The notes beneath the pieces are model-generated. The model saw only the letters and a program-made list of their open reading frames with translations, did not search any database and was not told where the DNA came from. From the NCBI GenBank assembly GCA_032622095.1, contig CP136065.1, forward strand, positions 68,541,675 through 68,605,674: a DNA stretch of 64,000 nucleotides, in the 5' to 3' direction. Below are positions 48,921-60,251 of the stretch, piece by piece (position 1 is the first letter of the stretch; the number at the start of each line of letters is the position of its first letter). Made by a program: the position numbers and the translations under genes. The stretch is from Siphonodentalium dalli. Taxonomy: Eukaryota > Mollusca > Scaphopoda > Gadilida > Siphonodentaliidae.

Positions 48921-49856
48921 AACGCACAACCAACCCAACCCAACGGACTCACATAAACACTCCTTGATCCTAAAGTGGTTAATTTTCATATTATTAGTAA
49001 TGAGAACAAATAACTCGTTCGTGAACTAATGATATTTATTACTAAAACGTTCAAAAGATGGTATATGTAATGACAAACAAGTGTGGACCAGCCACGCGTT
49101 AATTAACATGAGACAAAACATAATTACGCATGCATCAGACCAGAGTCATATTGTCATAGACAAATGTTCAACTTTCAAGTTAGTAATACAAAAATAAAAA
49201 AACAGGTCAGGCACATCCTGATTTCAACTATTGCAATTATATTAAACTATCATAGTTGAAGTTGAGGGTGATAAATCCACTATTCCCAGTTTTTATGGAA
49301 ACTTTTGGATCGGGCATCCAGTACAGCCAAATTGCACTCTCAGCAATTTTACTGCAAATGAACACTCTCCAGATACAATTCGTATAGAAAACCATATATA
49401 TATGTAAATATGCTGTTTGCGCCTGCTTACTTTAGATAATAAACGACACAAGGGTGCATTTCTAAATCCAATTAACATTACCAACCAATCGCCCTTCGTG
49501 ATCATATTTAGATCTTGTCGCTATCGTTTTAGGCGATAAGTGAGACAGGATTCACTGGAAGAGTGAACGACTCAACGCAAATTATGTATCAATGTGCGCA
49601 AAATATCAGCTTTTGGTGCCAACATCAAAAAGAACATTATCAAGAATTCATTCGGTCGGTGAAGTATACAGGAGAACTTCAGGTATGTGTATACGTGCAT
49701 GTTTGCTGATGTCTTATTATTACTATTATTCGATTACCTCTACAAATGTTTCGGAGTTTCCACCAATCTAATTATAAATGTTATTCAATTATTTCCACCA
49801 TGACTCTGGTCCTGACACACGCGTTATGAATCACATTATATATATATACACGGGAA

Positions 49857-51731
49857 CTAATCTTCTCGCCGCCAGAATCTTCTTACATGAAAGGCGGGTC
49901 TAACGACATTGGTGGTCTGAACCGGAACAGCTCTCAGGAGGTTAACGCCGTTGAAGGTGCTGACTGGTCGAACGAATCTTGGACGTCGAAAGAATCTTGT
50001 TGGTCGAACGAATCGTGTACCCATGTATGGCATTCTGACCAATGGCTCAGCGACATGCCTGAATCGATCTCCAACGATCGCACCACTGTATGAAGCAGGG
50101 GCACCGAATTGTTGACCAAAAGTGGTAGGTTCATCGAATGCGAATTGGTTGCCGGTGTAGTACTGACGACCTGAGTCGATGCTGAGCTGAGGATCTGTAT
50201 AGACGTGTGTCGATGGCATGACGTCTTGAACACCCAAGCTGGGGTATCCCGTGTGACTGACGAAAACCGATCTGCTATCTGCATGGCATACTGAAATAAT
50301 ATATATATGGGAACATTACATGTATATATATGAGTATTTCCTTTATATCATGATGTATGCTTTATGAGAATTACACTATTGATATATTATGTAATTTTTT
50401 TATTCAACACTAGCGAAAAACATTTGTCTTGTACGACACGGTTTAATAAATGGGCAGGGCAATTGGAGTTGTTTATCAAACACGTGACAGTGAAGGCCAA
50501 TCAGAGATGAGTTTCTGATTCCGATGGTCACGTGTTCTGGGCGATTAGTCACTTTCTTGCGTACAGCGGTCTGCTCATCAACATTTTAAAATATGATATA
50601 TATTTTACAGTATATTCTTTGTAAAGTTGTTAATATTTCATCATGAAAATCTCTTTCTAAGTATGATTTGTTTTTAACATTTCTCTAAACGCAGAGCATA
50701 CGGTATTATGTAAAAGGCGAGAACTACCGCCTTCCCCGTAGACAGAGTTCATACCCGGTTGGTTGGTTCACAGATTTCCGCCTTCCAAAATATAAAACAA
50801 GTCAGAAGGCAGTTTTATTTTCTGTCCGGCGTGTCTGCTGTCGCAACTGGGGATATATATGTCAAATTGTTGGTGGTCAGGTCTTGTCTGTAAATTTGAA
50901 CATGAATAAATCTAGAGCCTGTCCGTGCGGTTAGTAGAAAAATGTGTTTTGTTGTCATTTATTCAGTGGAGGGAAGACATGATCTTATTTGTAAGTTTGC
51001 ACGGAATGTTTCTCAAGTATATCGTCGTAAAAAAACATATGGAGCCAGAATATAAACGGAAACATGCATATACACTGTTTCTTTATCACGTGGGAAGAAA
51101 ACATGTTGTAATTCCACATGTAACGGCGCTACTGATATTTTCATTTAAAAACGTGTATTACTAATTATTGCCAGATAATTGCATGGTATTTACAGGCACA
51201 TTTCGGTAGCAGCGGCATCGGTATACAGGCGGGACTATACACTGATTTCACTTACCATATTCATTTTATATGCATCTGTTCGTTCTTATTCTAGTACCAT
51301 ATCGTTTTCTGACTTGTCTACAAACTTGCGAGTGTTTGAACATACTCTTAATATACACAAGAGATAAATAGTTTATAAATGAATAGACCAAATTTCATGT
51401 CTTATATGGAGGCGGCCAATTAATATTTTAATTTGAGGCCAACCGATATAGCAGTTATTCAAAAGCACATTTCAATTACGTGAGTTATACAAAAGTTGTT
51501 AATCACCTTCATTGTGCGTGTATTTAGCGAATTGTCACAATTTTAGGAGGCGGAGTATTACACACCCGAGGCCCCTGTGAATATCCATAAAGACCAGCCA
51601 AGATTTGGCTATTTATCCCCCACAATAGTGGACTACCCCTGAACAGGTCAAGAGATTCGAAGATTGTACTCACGTTGATCATTTAGTGCCACGAATACAC
51701 AGGCTACCAACGTTACGAAGAATCGACCCAT
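49857..51731 (-). CDS. Secreted basic RFVRP-repeat protein, copy C (two coding exons)
   Basis: Coding exons are 51731-51674 (58 nt) and 50290-49857 (434 nt), giving 163 aa. The extra codon is an additional Arg near the end (FWRRED). Intron 2 is 1383 nt, shorter than in A and B because it lacks the 377-bp element. Signal peptide residue 4 is Phe instead of Leu. Other changes include P53, Q54, T65, T75, V120F inside the second RFVRP repeat, G134 and L138. The frame is intact throughout and splice signals are conserved. The immediate upstream region is interrupted by a 4.6-kb transposon-like element beginning about 110 bp above the TATA box, so expression of this copy could differ from that of the others. 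Confidence 0.75.
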
Positions 51732-52640
51732 TTTGTTTCTTTTTTCTGAAAAGAGATAAAGGCATACATTTTCAAAGCACAAGCTTCTAAAGTTATATGA
51801 AGAGTAGAGCAATTTTTTTTTCTGAAAAGCCATAAAAACATACCTAATTGTTCTGTCATTAAAACAACATATTCGTTCACGGACGGTAAAAGCTAATTGG
51901 CGCCTATTTGTGAAATGTATCTTTTTAAAGAATATAAAAAGCCGCTTGGTCGCCCCTCCACCGGAAAAAGGTGCATTTTGTGCCCGTCTTTTTTTAGAAG
52001 AGAAAAAATAAATTAAAATTCTGGGAACAATCATTGAATTTGCTTCCAACTGTATGATTTAACACACCTAGTTATATTTGATTCCACACCAAAGTAATTT
52101 TAAGTATAAAATGGGTATATCGCTCTTAGAAGTTGTTGGACCGGACCAAAATATTAAATCTAGATATTCATGTGATTATCCACAAACCAAATATTAAATC
52201 AATCGAATAACGTTAACGCCCAAACACCAAATATAAACAATGAACATATTCTGAATTTCTGAGTTAACAAAACGGGCATGTCGCTAACATTGTTCATAGA
52301 ATTAAACCCACGTGAGTATCTTATTCTCAATAGATTTATCAACATGACATACAGGTAGTTCTGTCAGTAATTATATTACAAAGTTATCATTCGGACAGCA
52401 AGTGTTACGGGCGGACTGACACCGCCGCTCATTCATATACCGGTGGTCCCCTGAGAACTTTGTTCAGAGGGTACAAGAACATCAGACAACAATTATATGC
52501 GGAAAGGTACAAACATAATTAGAAATGACGTGACAGAAAATAAAACACGATCATATGTTTTATAGTACAGACTGGTGTGAAATTAAATGTATAATTCATA
52601 GTTTCCACACTGAATACAATATGATTGCAATATGACTTAC

Positions 52641-52699
52641 CTTTACCAGTGCAGCACACAACCGAATGCTGCCTTTTGCGTTTCTGTCGGTTATATATC
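52641..52699 (-). promoter_or_regulatory. TATA box and non-coding leader exon of copy C
   Basis: The TATA motif on the minus strand is at 52689-52699. The leader exon ends at 52641 with donor GTAAAG|GTAAGT. A few bases of the leader differ from A and B (a short deletion in the CTATAG stretch). Only about 110 bp of native sequence remains between the TATA box and the transposon at 52808. Confidence 0.62.
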
Positions 52700-52861
52700 G
52701 AGGTGTTCATGCAGGGTGTGCGTAACAAATCAAAAGTATTATTTCATCGCCCGTCCCCTGTCCATTGTATATATGTCATGTCATAACATGACGCATACCT
52801 CTGTTTAGGGTCTATTCTCATTGCACACGCGCGTGCGATTAATCGCAGCGTTTTTTAAGGT

Positions 52862-54305
52862 GAGTGTTAACATAACACAGAGCGATTCGTGATCAATTAC
52901 CTTCCTCAAACAACCACGTCCTATTCGTGACCAATCATCTTATGCAATCAACCTCGTCATCGAGATAGCCGTTACAGAGAATGGCATGGTTCACTCGGTC
53001 ACATATACTATCCGGGGACAGTCATTCTCATAACTGATGGGCGATAAAATAATAAATGAAGTACGGAGGGGAAATGGCTTGGAAAGAAGTTTCCAACGTA
53101 TAGCTAGCATCAGTGGTGATTTTTGTAGAATTCAGTCGAATTATATTACCTGTCAGTCTCGCGCAACACTGTACCCAAGATTGTGAATATATAGATTGAT
53201 AGTAATGTGCTGTTTAGCATGTGCGATCACTGGTGATAAGCCGCCAATGGCGATCAAATTGAAATCAATCGCTCATGCATGCGAACAGCGTCCTGGCGAC
53301 AGAATTCGACCTGAAACGATGCGTGTGTGACTCTTAAGGTCGAATTCTGAGTCCCATAACTTATTCTATTTGAATGGTGGTTCGTCAATTATAGTACTGC
53401 GTTGTCGCTGTTGTCAGCGGCTATAAAAATGAGCACTCGATGATGGGGGAGGGGGGTCTGGAAAAAAAAACGTTCATACACAGGGTTGAACATAAAAATC
53501 CCTCCCAACCATGGGTCTACCATCCTCCCTACATGCAGATCTATTTGTTTTTCTCCCAACAAATTGGGGTCTCATCCCCCTCTTTCCCCATAATTTTGAC
53601 TGGATATCATATGTTTGAGTACAAATGTTTTAAATGAGCTTTATTCAGAAAGACGATTTTTGTCAGACCTAGCTAACTATAAGGTAAAACGTTGAAAGAT
53701 CTAATTCAACCACTTGAATCGTACACTTTTGATAATCTTGAGTGATAATAACAATTATATACATAAAACTCCTGTAATCTGGGTTGTGATCGTACTATAT
53801 AGTGTTATATACGTTTCAAGCTGGAATAAAATATGCATATTTATGCCCAACTACATGGAATCATGGACGTAAATGATATATATACATCGCTGATGGAATT
53901 GAACCCTCTATTTCTAATTATAATTAGCTAGATATAATTGTGTCCTCAAAACTTATGTCATTTTGATGGCATGGCTCGTTATACTCAACTTATACCTGAG
54001 TAAATCTAACTGAGGAAAATTAAAGTTAATGTGTCAGCATATATAGGCCTGTATGTGGTCACCCCCAACCGAAAGTACATTATCATCCTCCAACCTACCC
54101 TCGACCTGTGTATGAATGTGTTCGTCAGACCCCCACCCCTATTGGGGGAACTCTTAGCAGTGGGAGGAAGGAATGCCATCGAACATATATATAAGATATT
54201 TTATAGAGGCACGGACTCAGTGTGAGTGTCCATAGTTTCATATGTGTTCTTAATTCAGTGAGCGTGAACAAATTCTCATTTATTATCGAAATGGCCATGT
54301 ATTGA
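52862..54305. other. Left interior of the 4.6-kb element, non-coding
   Basis: No gene is recognised. Contains an inverted pair AGAATTCGACCT / AGGTCGAATTCT (53300-53311, 53336-53347), and near 53440 a GGGGGAGGGGGGTCTGG tract resembling the hAT-like ends elsewhere in the window. Confidence 0.4.
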
Positions 54306-54318
54306 TCTGAATGGCACA

Positions 54319-54987
54319 TTGGGATGTCCCTCCGCTGAATTCAAATACGGGTACCCGTATTTCCATGGAAATTATATTCGCTATCATATTCCCATCTTTG
54401 TAGATATCCTAATTTCGGAAAAGAAATCTCAACAGAAACCGTTTACTAGGCGTGTATTTAACTACGATGAAGCAAATTTCACAGATCTAGATAAGTCAAT
54501 CTTAGAACAAGACTGGAAACAAACCTTTTCAAATACTCCCATCAGTGAAATGACCAACGTACTAACAACTTTCTTACAAGATCAGATCAATATTTTTGTC
54601 CCAAGTAAAATTGTGCGTTGTATGAAAGATGAACCCGCATGGTTAAATTCTGGAATAAAACAACATATCAAACAACGAAAGCGCTTGTATGAAAAAGCTA
54701 AAGTTCGTAATACCATCAACGCATGGACAAACTATAGGAAAACACGAAACGAAGTAATCTCCCTTATAAGAAAATCAAAATCTGACCACATAGTGCACAT
54801 GCAAGACATCCTGAATAATCCAGAAACACCCTCATCTGCCTGGTGGAAAACCTTTAATAAACTCTCAGAAAAAAACAGCAATAGAGCTATTCCGTACTTG
54901 TCGTGGAATAACAGCACACATTACATCCAACTATATATGACAAAGCAGAAGCTTTTAATGACTATTTCTGTAGTGTTTCATCTATAG
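54319..54987 (+). pseudogene. LINE ORF2, endonuclease end and linker (first frame)
   Basis: Homology appears to start near 54380 with YHIPIFVDI, resembling the final SDH-PIF strand of an APE-type endonuclease but with the Ser-Asp lost or cut away. It continues through the usual linker: AWLNSGIKQHIKQRKRLYEKA at about residues 113-133, then RNEVISLIRKSKSDHI and SAWWKTFNKLS. The frame breaks at about 54920-54940, and the continuation (EAFNDYFCSVSSI) lies in the frame of the following RT segment. The element therefore lacks its endonuclease, has a frame change and cannot move on its own. Confidence 0.8.
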
Positions 54988-55022
54988 ATGACTCAAATGC
55001 CACAATACCAGAATACACCCCA

Positions 55023-56777
55023 TTGCAATCTATTCCAGAACTAAATGAAATATTAATCTCTGAATCGGATATAATAGAAACCTTGAAAAATCTTGTTCCT
55101 GATAAATCTTCCGGTTACGATGAGATAAGTCCGCGCATACTAAAAAAATGTCCTAGCCTGCATCATCCATTGAAAATAATGTTTAAAACATTCATGGAAA
55201 ACTCTTTCTTCCCCGATGAATGGAAACGTGCAAACGTTGTTCCAATTTTTAAAAAAGGAGACCCAACAGACCCAGGAAACTACAGACCCATATCCCTATT
55301 AAGTTGTATTGGTAAAGTATACGAGAAATGCATAGCCAAACATCTACTCACATTTCTTACCAAAAATAGTTTACTGTGCAAACACCAAGCTGGATTCCTC
55401 CCCGGGCAGTCAACATCACACCAATTATGCGAAATTTATCACGAAATTAGTAAAAGTTTGGACGAAGGCCAGGATGTCAGAGTCTTATTCTTCGATATAA
55501 GCAAAGCATTCGACAAAGTTTGGCACCGTGGTTTAGTTTATAAATTAAAAAGAATGGGTATCACAGGTAATCTTCTCAGATGGATTGAATCATATCTAAC
55601 AAACCGCGAGCAAAGAGTAGTTTTAGGCTCAGAATCTTCTTCTTGGGGCGGGGTTAAAGCTGGTGTGCCCCAAGGATCCGTCCTTGGGCCGATTTTATTT
55701 TTAACCTACATTAACGACATTGTTAAAGGAATTAAAAGTGACATTAGACTATTTGCTGACGATACGTCCATATTTCTGCCTATTAAAGACCCGATACAAA
55801 GTGCCAAAATATTGCAAAAAGACATAAACACACTGGAAGCATGGTCGAAGAGATGGCTAGTAAAATTCAATGCCAGTAAATCAGAATCTATGTGCATATC
55901 ACGTAAACAAAACCCTTTGAATCATCCAAACTTATATATGAACAATGTCCCATTGAACACAGTATCAAACCACAAACACCTTGGTGTCGTTTTTGAAAAC
56001 AATTGCTCATGGAAGGCCCATATTGCGTCTATATCTAAACTTGCATGGTATCGAATATCTATGTTACAAAAACAAAAATACGTTCTAAATAGAGAAACCC
56101 TAGAAAAATGTTATTTCACTCTTGTAAGACCAATCATAGAATACGCAAACGTTATCTGGGACAATTGCACAATAGCAGAATCTGACAAGTTGGAAGATAT
56201 ACAACTAGAAGCTGCGCGTATTGTAACAGGATGTACCAGATCCACGAGTAATAATAACCTTATAATTGAAGCAGGCTGGGAGACTCTAAAAAAGAGACGT
56301 GAAAATTCAAAACTTTATTTATATCACAAAATGATCTATAATTCGGCCCCGGAGTATCTACAAAACTTAGTGCCCCCACTTGTATCCGAGGTATCGAAAA
56401 TTAATACCCGTAACTCAAAAAACTTTCGGCTACCCCAATTTAACGCCAATTCACACGACCGGTCATTCATATTAAATACAGCAGCCCTCTGGAATTCACT
56501 GCCGATGAGCACACGCGACATAGTGAATTACGACGAATTTAGAGCAACAATAAACACTAGTCATAAAAAGAAGAATTCACGCTTCAAATATTGTTACACA
56601 AGAAAAGCACAAGTAATCCACACACGTCTTAGAAACTATTGTAGTGACCTAAACGCGCATAAATACCTAAATTATATCTCTGTCACTGATCGCTGTGTTT
56701 GTGGCCAAATAGAAGATAGCTACCACTACATATTCCAATGTCGGCGTTACCGTCCACATAGGCAAATTCTTCTTTGA
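55023..56777 (+). pseudogene. LINE ORF2, reverse transcriptase and C-terminal domain (second frame)
   Basis: About 584 residues in one frame (the frame is open upstream to about 54925). RT motifs in order: DKSSGYDEISPRIL (about 24-37), WKRANVVPIFKKGDP, NYRPISLL, FFDISKAFDKVWH (about 157-169), GVPQGSVLGP (about 214-223), FADDTSIF (about 242-249) and HLGVVFE. The C-terminal motif C-x-C-x7-H-x4-C is at about 558-573. All core catalytic residues are visible, so the RT itself looks intact. The family is a Jockey/CR1-type non-LTR retrotransposon; exact assignment needs a tree. It is on the plus strand inside the TIR element. Confidence 0.88.
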
Positions 56778-57162
56778 AAGATCCCAGACGCCTCAGTTTA
56801 TACTTTCCTCAATGGCGATGATACAATGAGTCTACAAACGAATCTAACTATTTTTGAAGAATTCCAAAAATTTATTATCCACACACAACGATTTTAGTTG
56901 CTTAATTATAAATCGGTCAGCAGCATCTTAAGCATCATACGTAACATGTAATAAAATGAATAATCCGTTCCATTCTACTCCCCTCACCACTCCCACCCAT
57001 CTTTGTCTTCTTATCTTAAATTCTCCTCTTATTCTTTATACCCAAAAATCACAGGACCAATGTAATATCCGAATTATCTATCTACTGTCCGGTCCCGACA
57101 CTAACGTCAATTTCCATGATGATTTATATAGTATATTATACAGGGGCCCTAGATGATACATG

Positions 57163-57207
57163 GGGAGAACGACACCTGAAAACCCATGTGCTTACTGTCG
57201 TTCTCCC
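57163..57207 (+). repeat. 3' UTR stem-loop of the LINE
   Basis: GGGAGAACGACA (57163-57174) pairs perfectly with TGTCGTTCTCCC (57196-57207) across a 21-nt loop, about 390 nt after the ORF2 stop. The LINE seems to end near 57340 in an A-rich tail. Stem-loops in this place can be recognised by the element's own RT. Confidence 0.6.
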
Positions 57208-58125
57208 TTTCTACCAGATATATCACATATTACCATTATACATTATATTAATTCCTTGTGTATTTCCTTGTTCAATTTATATTATGTATATTATATATTT
57301 GGTGGATAAATAAACTATGCTTAAACCAATTCAAATTTAGAAGAAAAAAACATATAGAGCCGCCCGACCTTAAAAAACGCTGCGATTAATCGCACGCGCG
57401 TGTGCAATGAGAATAGACCCTAAACAATAGCGAGTTTGCGATTTAAAATTGATACGGGTACGCGATTTGTAATCGCTAACTACTTAATGGGTAGAATTAA
57501 GCACATCGACTGGTAATGTATGGTGAACCAACTGCAACAATATTGTTTTATGATATAGAGCAATTATTATTCGCATTCGCTTTATTGGTCGACGTTATTC
57601 TTACCGTTATGGGTTGTTGGAAAATTGCTTTAGATTAGATGGGCCTCTGGAAAATCATTTGCATTCTTCATGGGACGCGGTGACAGTGGGAACGGGTTGA
57701 TGTCTTTGACCTAGTTTGGTAACATTTTCATCAATTGGATTTCATAAATTATTTCACAGACCGATCGAGTTTTGACTAAAACAGTTGGAATTTTCAGATT
57801 GGGAAAATAGGTTATGATGGCTCAATATTAAATTACGTTAGTTTAATTTTTTAACCAATATTCGGTGTAAAAGTGTTGTTTTTAAACCAGGTCCAAGAAT
57901 GTCCTACATGTAGTTTCAGTCAAGTCAGATAGTTTCAGTCAAGTCAGACATAAGACCGAATTTGCCCCTAATATTAGTTGAGGCATATTTAGTTGAAATT
58001 GGGTTGGAGTCTTTCAACAGATCGAAGGGTCGGGCAAGGAAATATTTATCCAAAAAATTGAGATTTTTTTTTTGGATCTAATCCCGGAGGTAGATTTTTA
58101 AAAGTTAAACTTGTTAACGAAAAAG

Positions 58126-58290
58126 GGTGTTTGTATGGTAGTAGGTTCATTGTATGGTTTGAATAAAAAGCGTTTGCTTCACTTCTGTGAGAAACATAGA
58201 AAACAGCTGAAATTCGCTCTGATGATGGTAATATTTTGCAGAGTATTTCGTGTCCGCATCGACCGATATTACCTTCACTACAATATACAC
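58126..58290 (+). pseudogene. Innermost left arm of the palindrome, coding-like remnant
   Basis: The plus-strand frame gives SLYGLNKKRLLHFCEKHRK and QLKFALMMVIFCR. The inverted arm at 58890-59058 gives a longer related frame (SLYGLNTKVLFSLLYEKRK, QLKFALTMVRFCRE). The similarity follows from the palindrome itself. I do not recognise a family, and the left copy is degraded. Confidence 0.25.
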
Positions 58291-58885
58291 CAGGGGCCTG
58301 TTTCATGAAGCAAGGTCATAAGATTATCTTAAGATGGACTTAATCTAAGATCTAAGGTGGATCTTATGATGTTTCACAAAACAAGATTAAGTCCTACTTA
58401 AGTAGTATTTTAAGTTCGCGCGCTTTTAGACTGGCTCTCGACAATTTATTACAGCTATGCGCAGAAAATGATGGTTATGCGTATGTTATATGCCCAGGTA
58501 CAGTGTCTGGTGACAGATACTAGGGCGTGTTTAAGAATAATTATGATAGTGTAATCCAAGGGCGATCATCAGTATAATGACTGGTGCATACCCAACTGCA
58601 CGAGCGCGCTTTTTAACTGTGTTTTCGCGTCAGACTCCATCCACTGATGCTGTGTGAGGTATATGGAATTTCCAACTGTTGAACATTTTGATCAAAGTTG
58701 GGCGGGGTGTGAGGCCTACTCAACACCCTCTCGTCACTTTGTACATGGTCATCAATATATTGTGGACTTTTACATGTGTTACACTTTTTAATACAACCGT
58801 TTAGTTATCTTATCGTATGTGGGTGGCGACTAATTTCTCATTTAAATTTGAACGGACATGGCGCATTTGAACCTCAATATTGGTG
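58291..58885. other. Spacer at the centre of the C/D palindrome
   Basis: Single-copy here. It starts with GGGGCCTGTTTCATGAAGCA and contains several TTAAGT/ACTTAA and GATCTTA/TAAGATC words in both orientations up to about 58420, as in degraded MITE ends. The rest shows no gene. Confidence 0.45.
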
Positions 58886-59058
58886 TATATGGTGGTGGAG
58901 GTAATATAGGTCGATACGGAAACGAAATACATACCTTGTTCTCTGCAAAATCTTACCATCGTCAGAGCGAACTTCAGCTGTTTTCTTTTTTCGTACAGAA
59001 GTGAAAATAACACTTTTGTATTTAAACCATATAAGGAACAGACTATACCATTGAACAC
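58810..59058 (-). pseudogene. Innermost right arm of the palindrome, unrecognised 82-residue frame
   Basis: Minus-strand frame beginning MFNGIVCSLYGLN and ending KLVATHIR. It partly matches the degraded left arm (58126-58290). No signal peptide or known motif is visible. It could be an exon remnant or chance. Confidence 0.25.
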
Positions 59059-59667
59059 CGGCCCTTTGTCGTTAACAAGTTAAACTTTTTAATCTACCTC
59101 CGGGTTTAGATCCAAAACAATCCCAATTCTTTGGATAAATATTTCCTTGCCCCGACCCTTCGACTCCAACCAAATTTCAACAAAATATGCCTCAACTAAT
59201 ATAAGGGGCAAATTCGGTCTTATATCTGACTGAAAGTACATGTAGGACATTCTTGGACCTGGGTTTAAAAACATCACACTTTTACACCAAATATTGGTTG
59301 AATATTAAACAAACGTAATTTTATATTTGAGCTATCAAAACATATGTTCTAAGTCTGAGTATTCCAACCTTTTTAGTCAAAACGTAAGAATAACGTCGAC
59401 GAATAAAGCGAATAACAATTGCGCTATATCATAAAACAATATTGGTGCAGTTGGCTCACCATACATTACCAGTCGATGTGCTTAATTCTACCCATAAAGT
59501 AGTTAACGATTACAAAACGCGTACCCGTATCAATTTTAAATCGCAAACTCGCTATTGTTTAAACAGAGGTATGCGTTATGTTATGCCATGACATGTATAC
59601 AATGGACAGGGAACGGGCGATGAAATAATACTTTTGATTTGTTACGCACAATCCGCATGAACACCTC

Positions 59668-59728
59668 GATATATAACCGACGGAAACGCAATAAAGGCAG
59701 CAATCAGTTGTGTGCTGCACTTGTAAAG
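59668..59728 (+). promoter_or_regulatory. TATA box and non-coding leader exon of copy D
   Basis: GATATATAACC lies at 59668-59678, followed by a leader exon of about 30 nt that ends in TAAAG|GTAAGT at 59728/59729. The upstream sequence is the native one: the transposon found above copy C is missing here. Confidence 0.62.
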
Positions 59729-60251
59729 GTAAGTCATATTGCTATATCATATTGAATACACTGCGGAAACTATGAATACACATTTAATTTCACACGAGTC
59801 TGTACTATAAAACTTATGATCGTGTTTTTTATATATAGATTTAATTTTGGTCCGGTCCAACCATTTCTAAGAGAGATATACACATTTTATACTTAACATT
59901 ATGTAGGTGTGTAATCAAATATAACTTGGTGTGTTAAATCAGACAGTTTGAAGCAAATTCAATTGTTGTTCCCATAATTTTTCTCTTCTTAAATCCATGG
60001 GCACAAAATTCACCCTTTTCTGGATGAGGTGCGGCCAAGCGACTTTTTATATTCCTTAAAATGATGCATTTCACAAATAGGCACCAATTAGTTTTTACCG
60101 TCCGTGAACGAATATGTTGTTTTAATGACAGAACAATTAGGTATGTTTTTATCGCTTTTCAGAAACAAAAATTGCTCTACTCTTCTATAACTTTAGAAGC
60201 TTGTGCTTTTAAAATGTATGCCTTTATCTCTTTTTAGAAAAAAGAAACAAA

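Larger units (their letters stand above)
52808..57420. mobile_element. 4.6-kb element with perfect 54-bp terminal inverted repeats (unit C only)
   Basis: Left TIR 52808-52861 and right TIR 57367-57420 are perfect complements, starting GGGTCTATTCTCATTGCACA. Flanking TA on both sides, against the empty site GGTTAAACAATAG in A (13540-13552), indicates a TA target duplication as in Tc1/mariner-like elements. No transposase was found inside. The interior holds non-coding DNA (52862-54300) and a broken LINE (about 54380-57340). Confidence 0.82.

Noticed and set aside
52808-57420. TIR element considered as a Polinton/Maverick or other large autonomous transposon
   Set aside because: Only 4.6 kb, no transposase, integrase or polymerase B frames; the only coding content is a LINE.
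59089-59277. 62-codon minus-strand frame conserved in outline in four units
   Set aside because: Broken in copy C, no recognisable motif, and conservation equals that of surrounding non-coding DNA.
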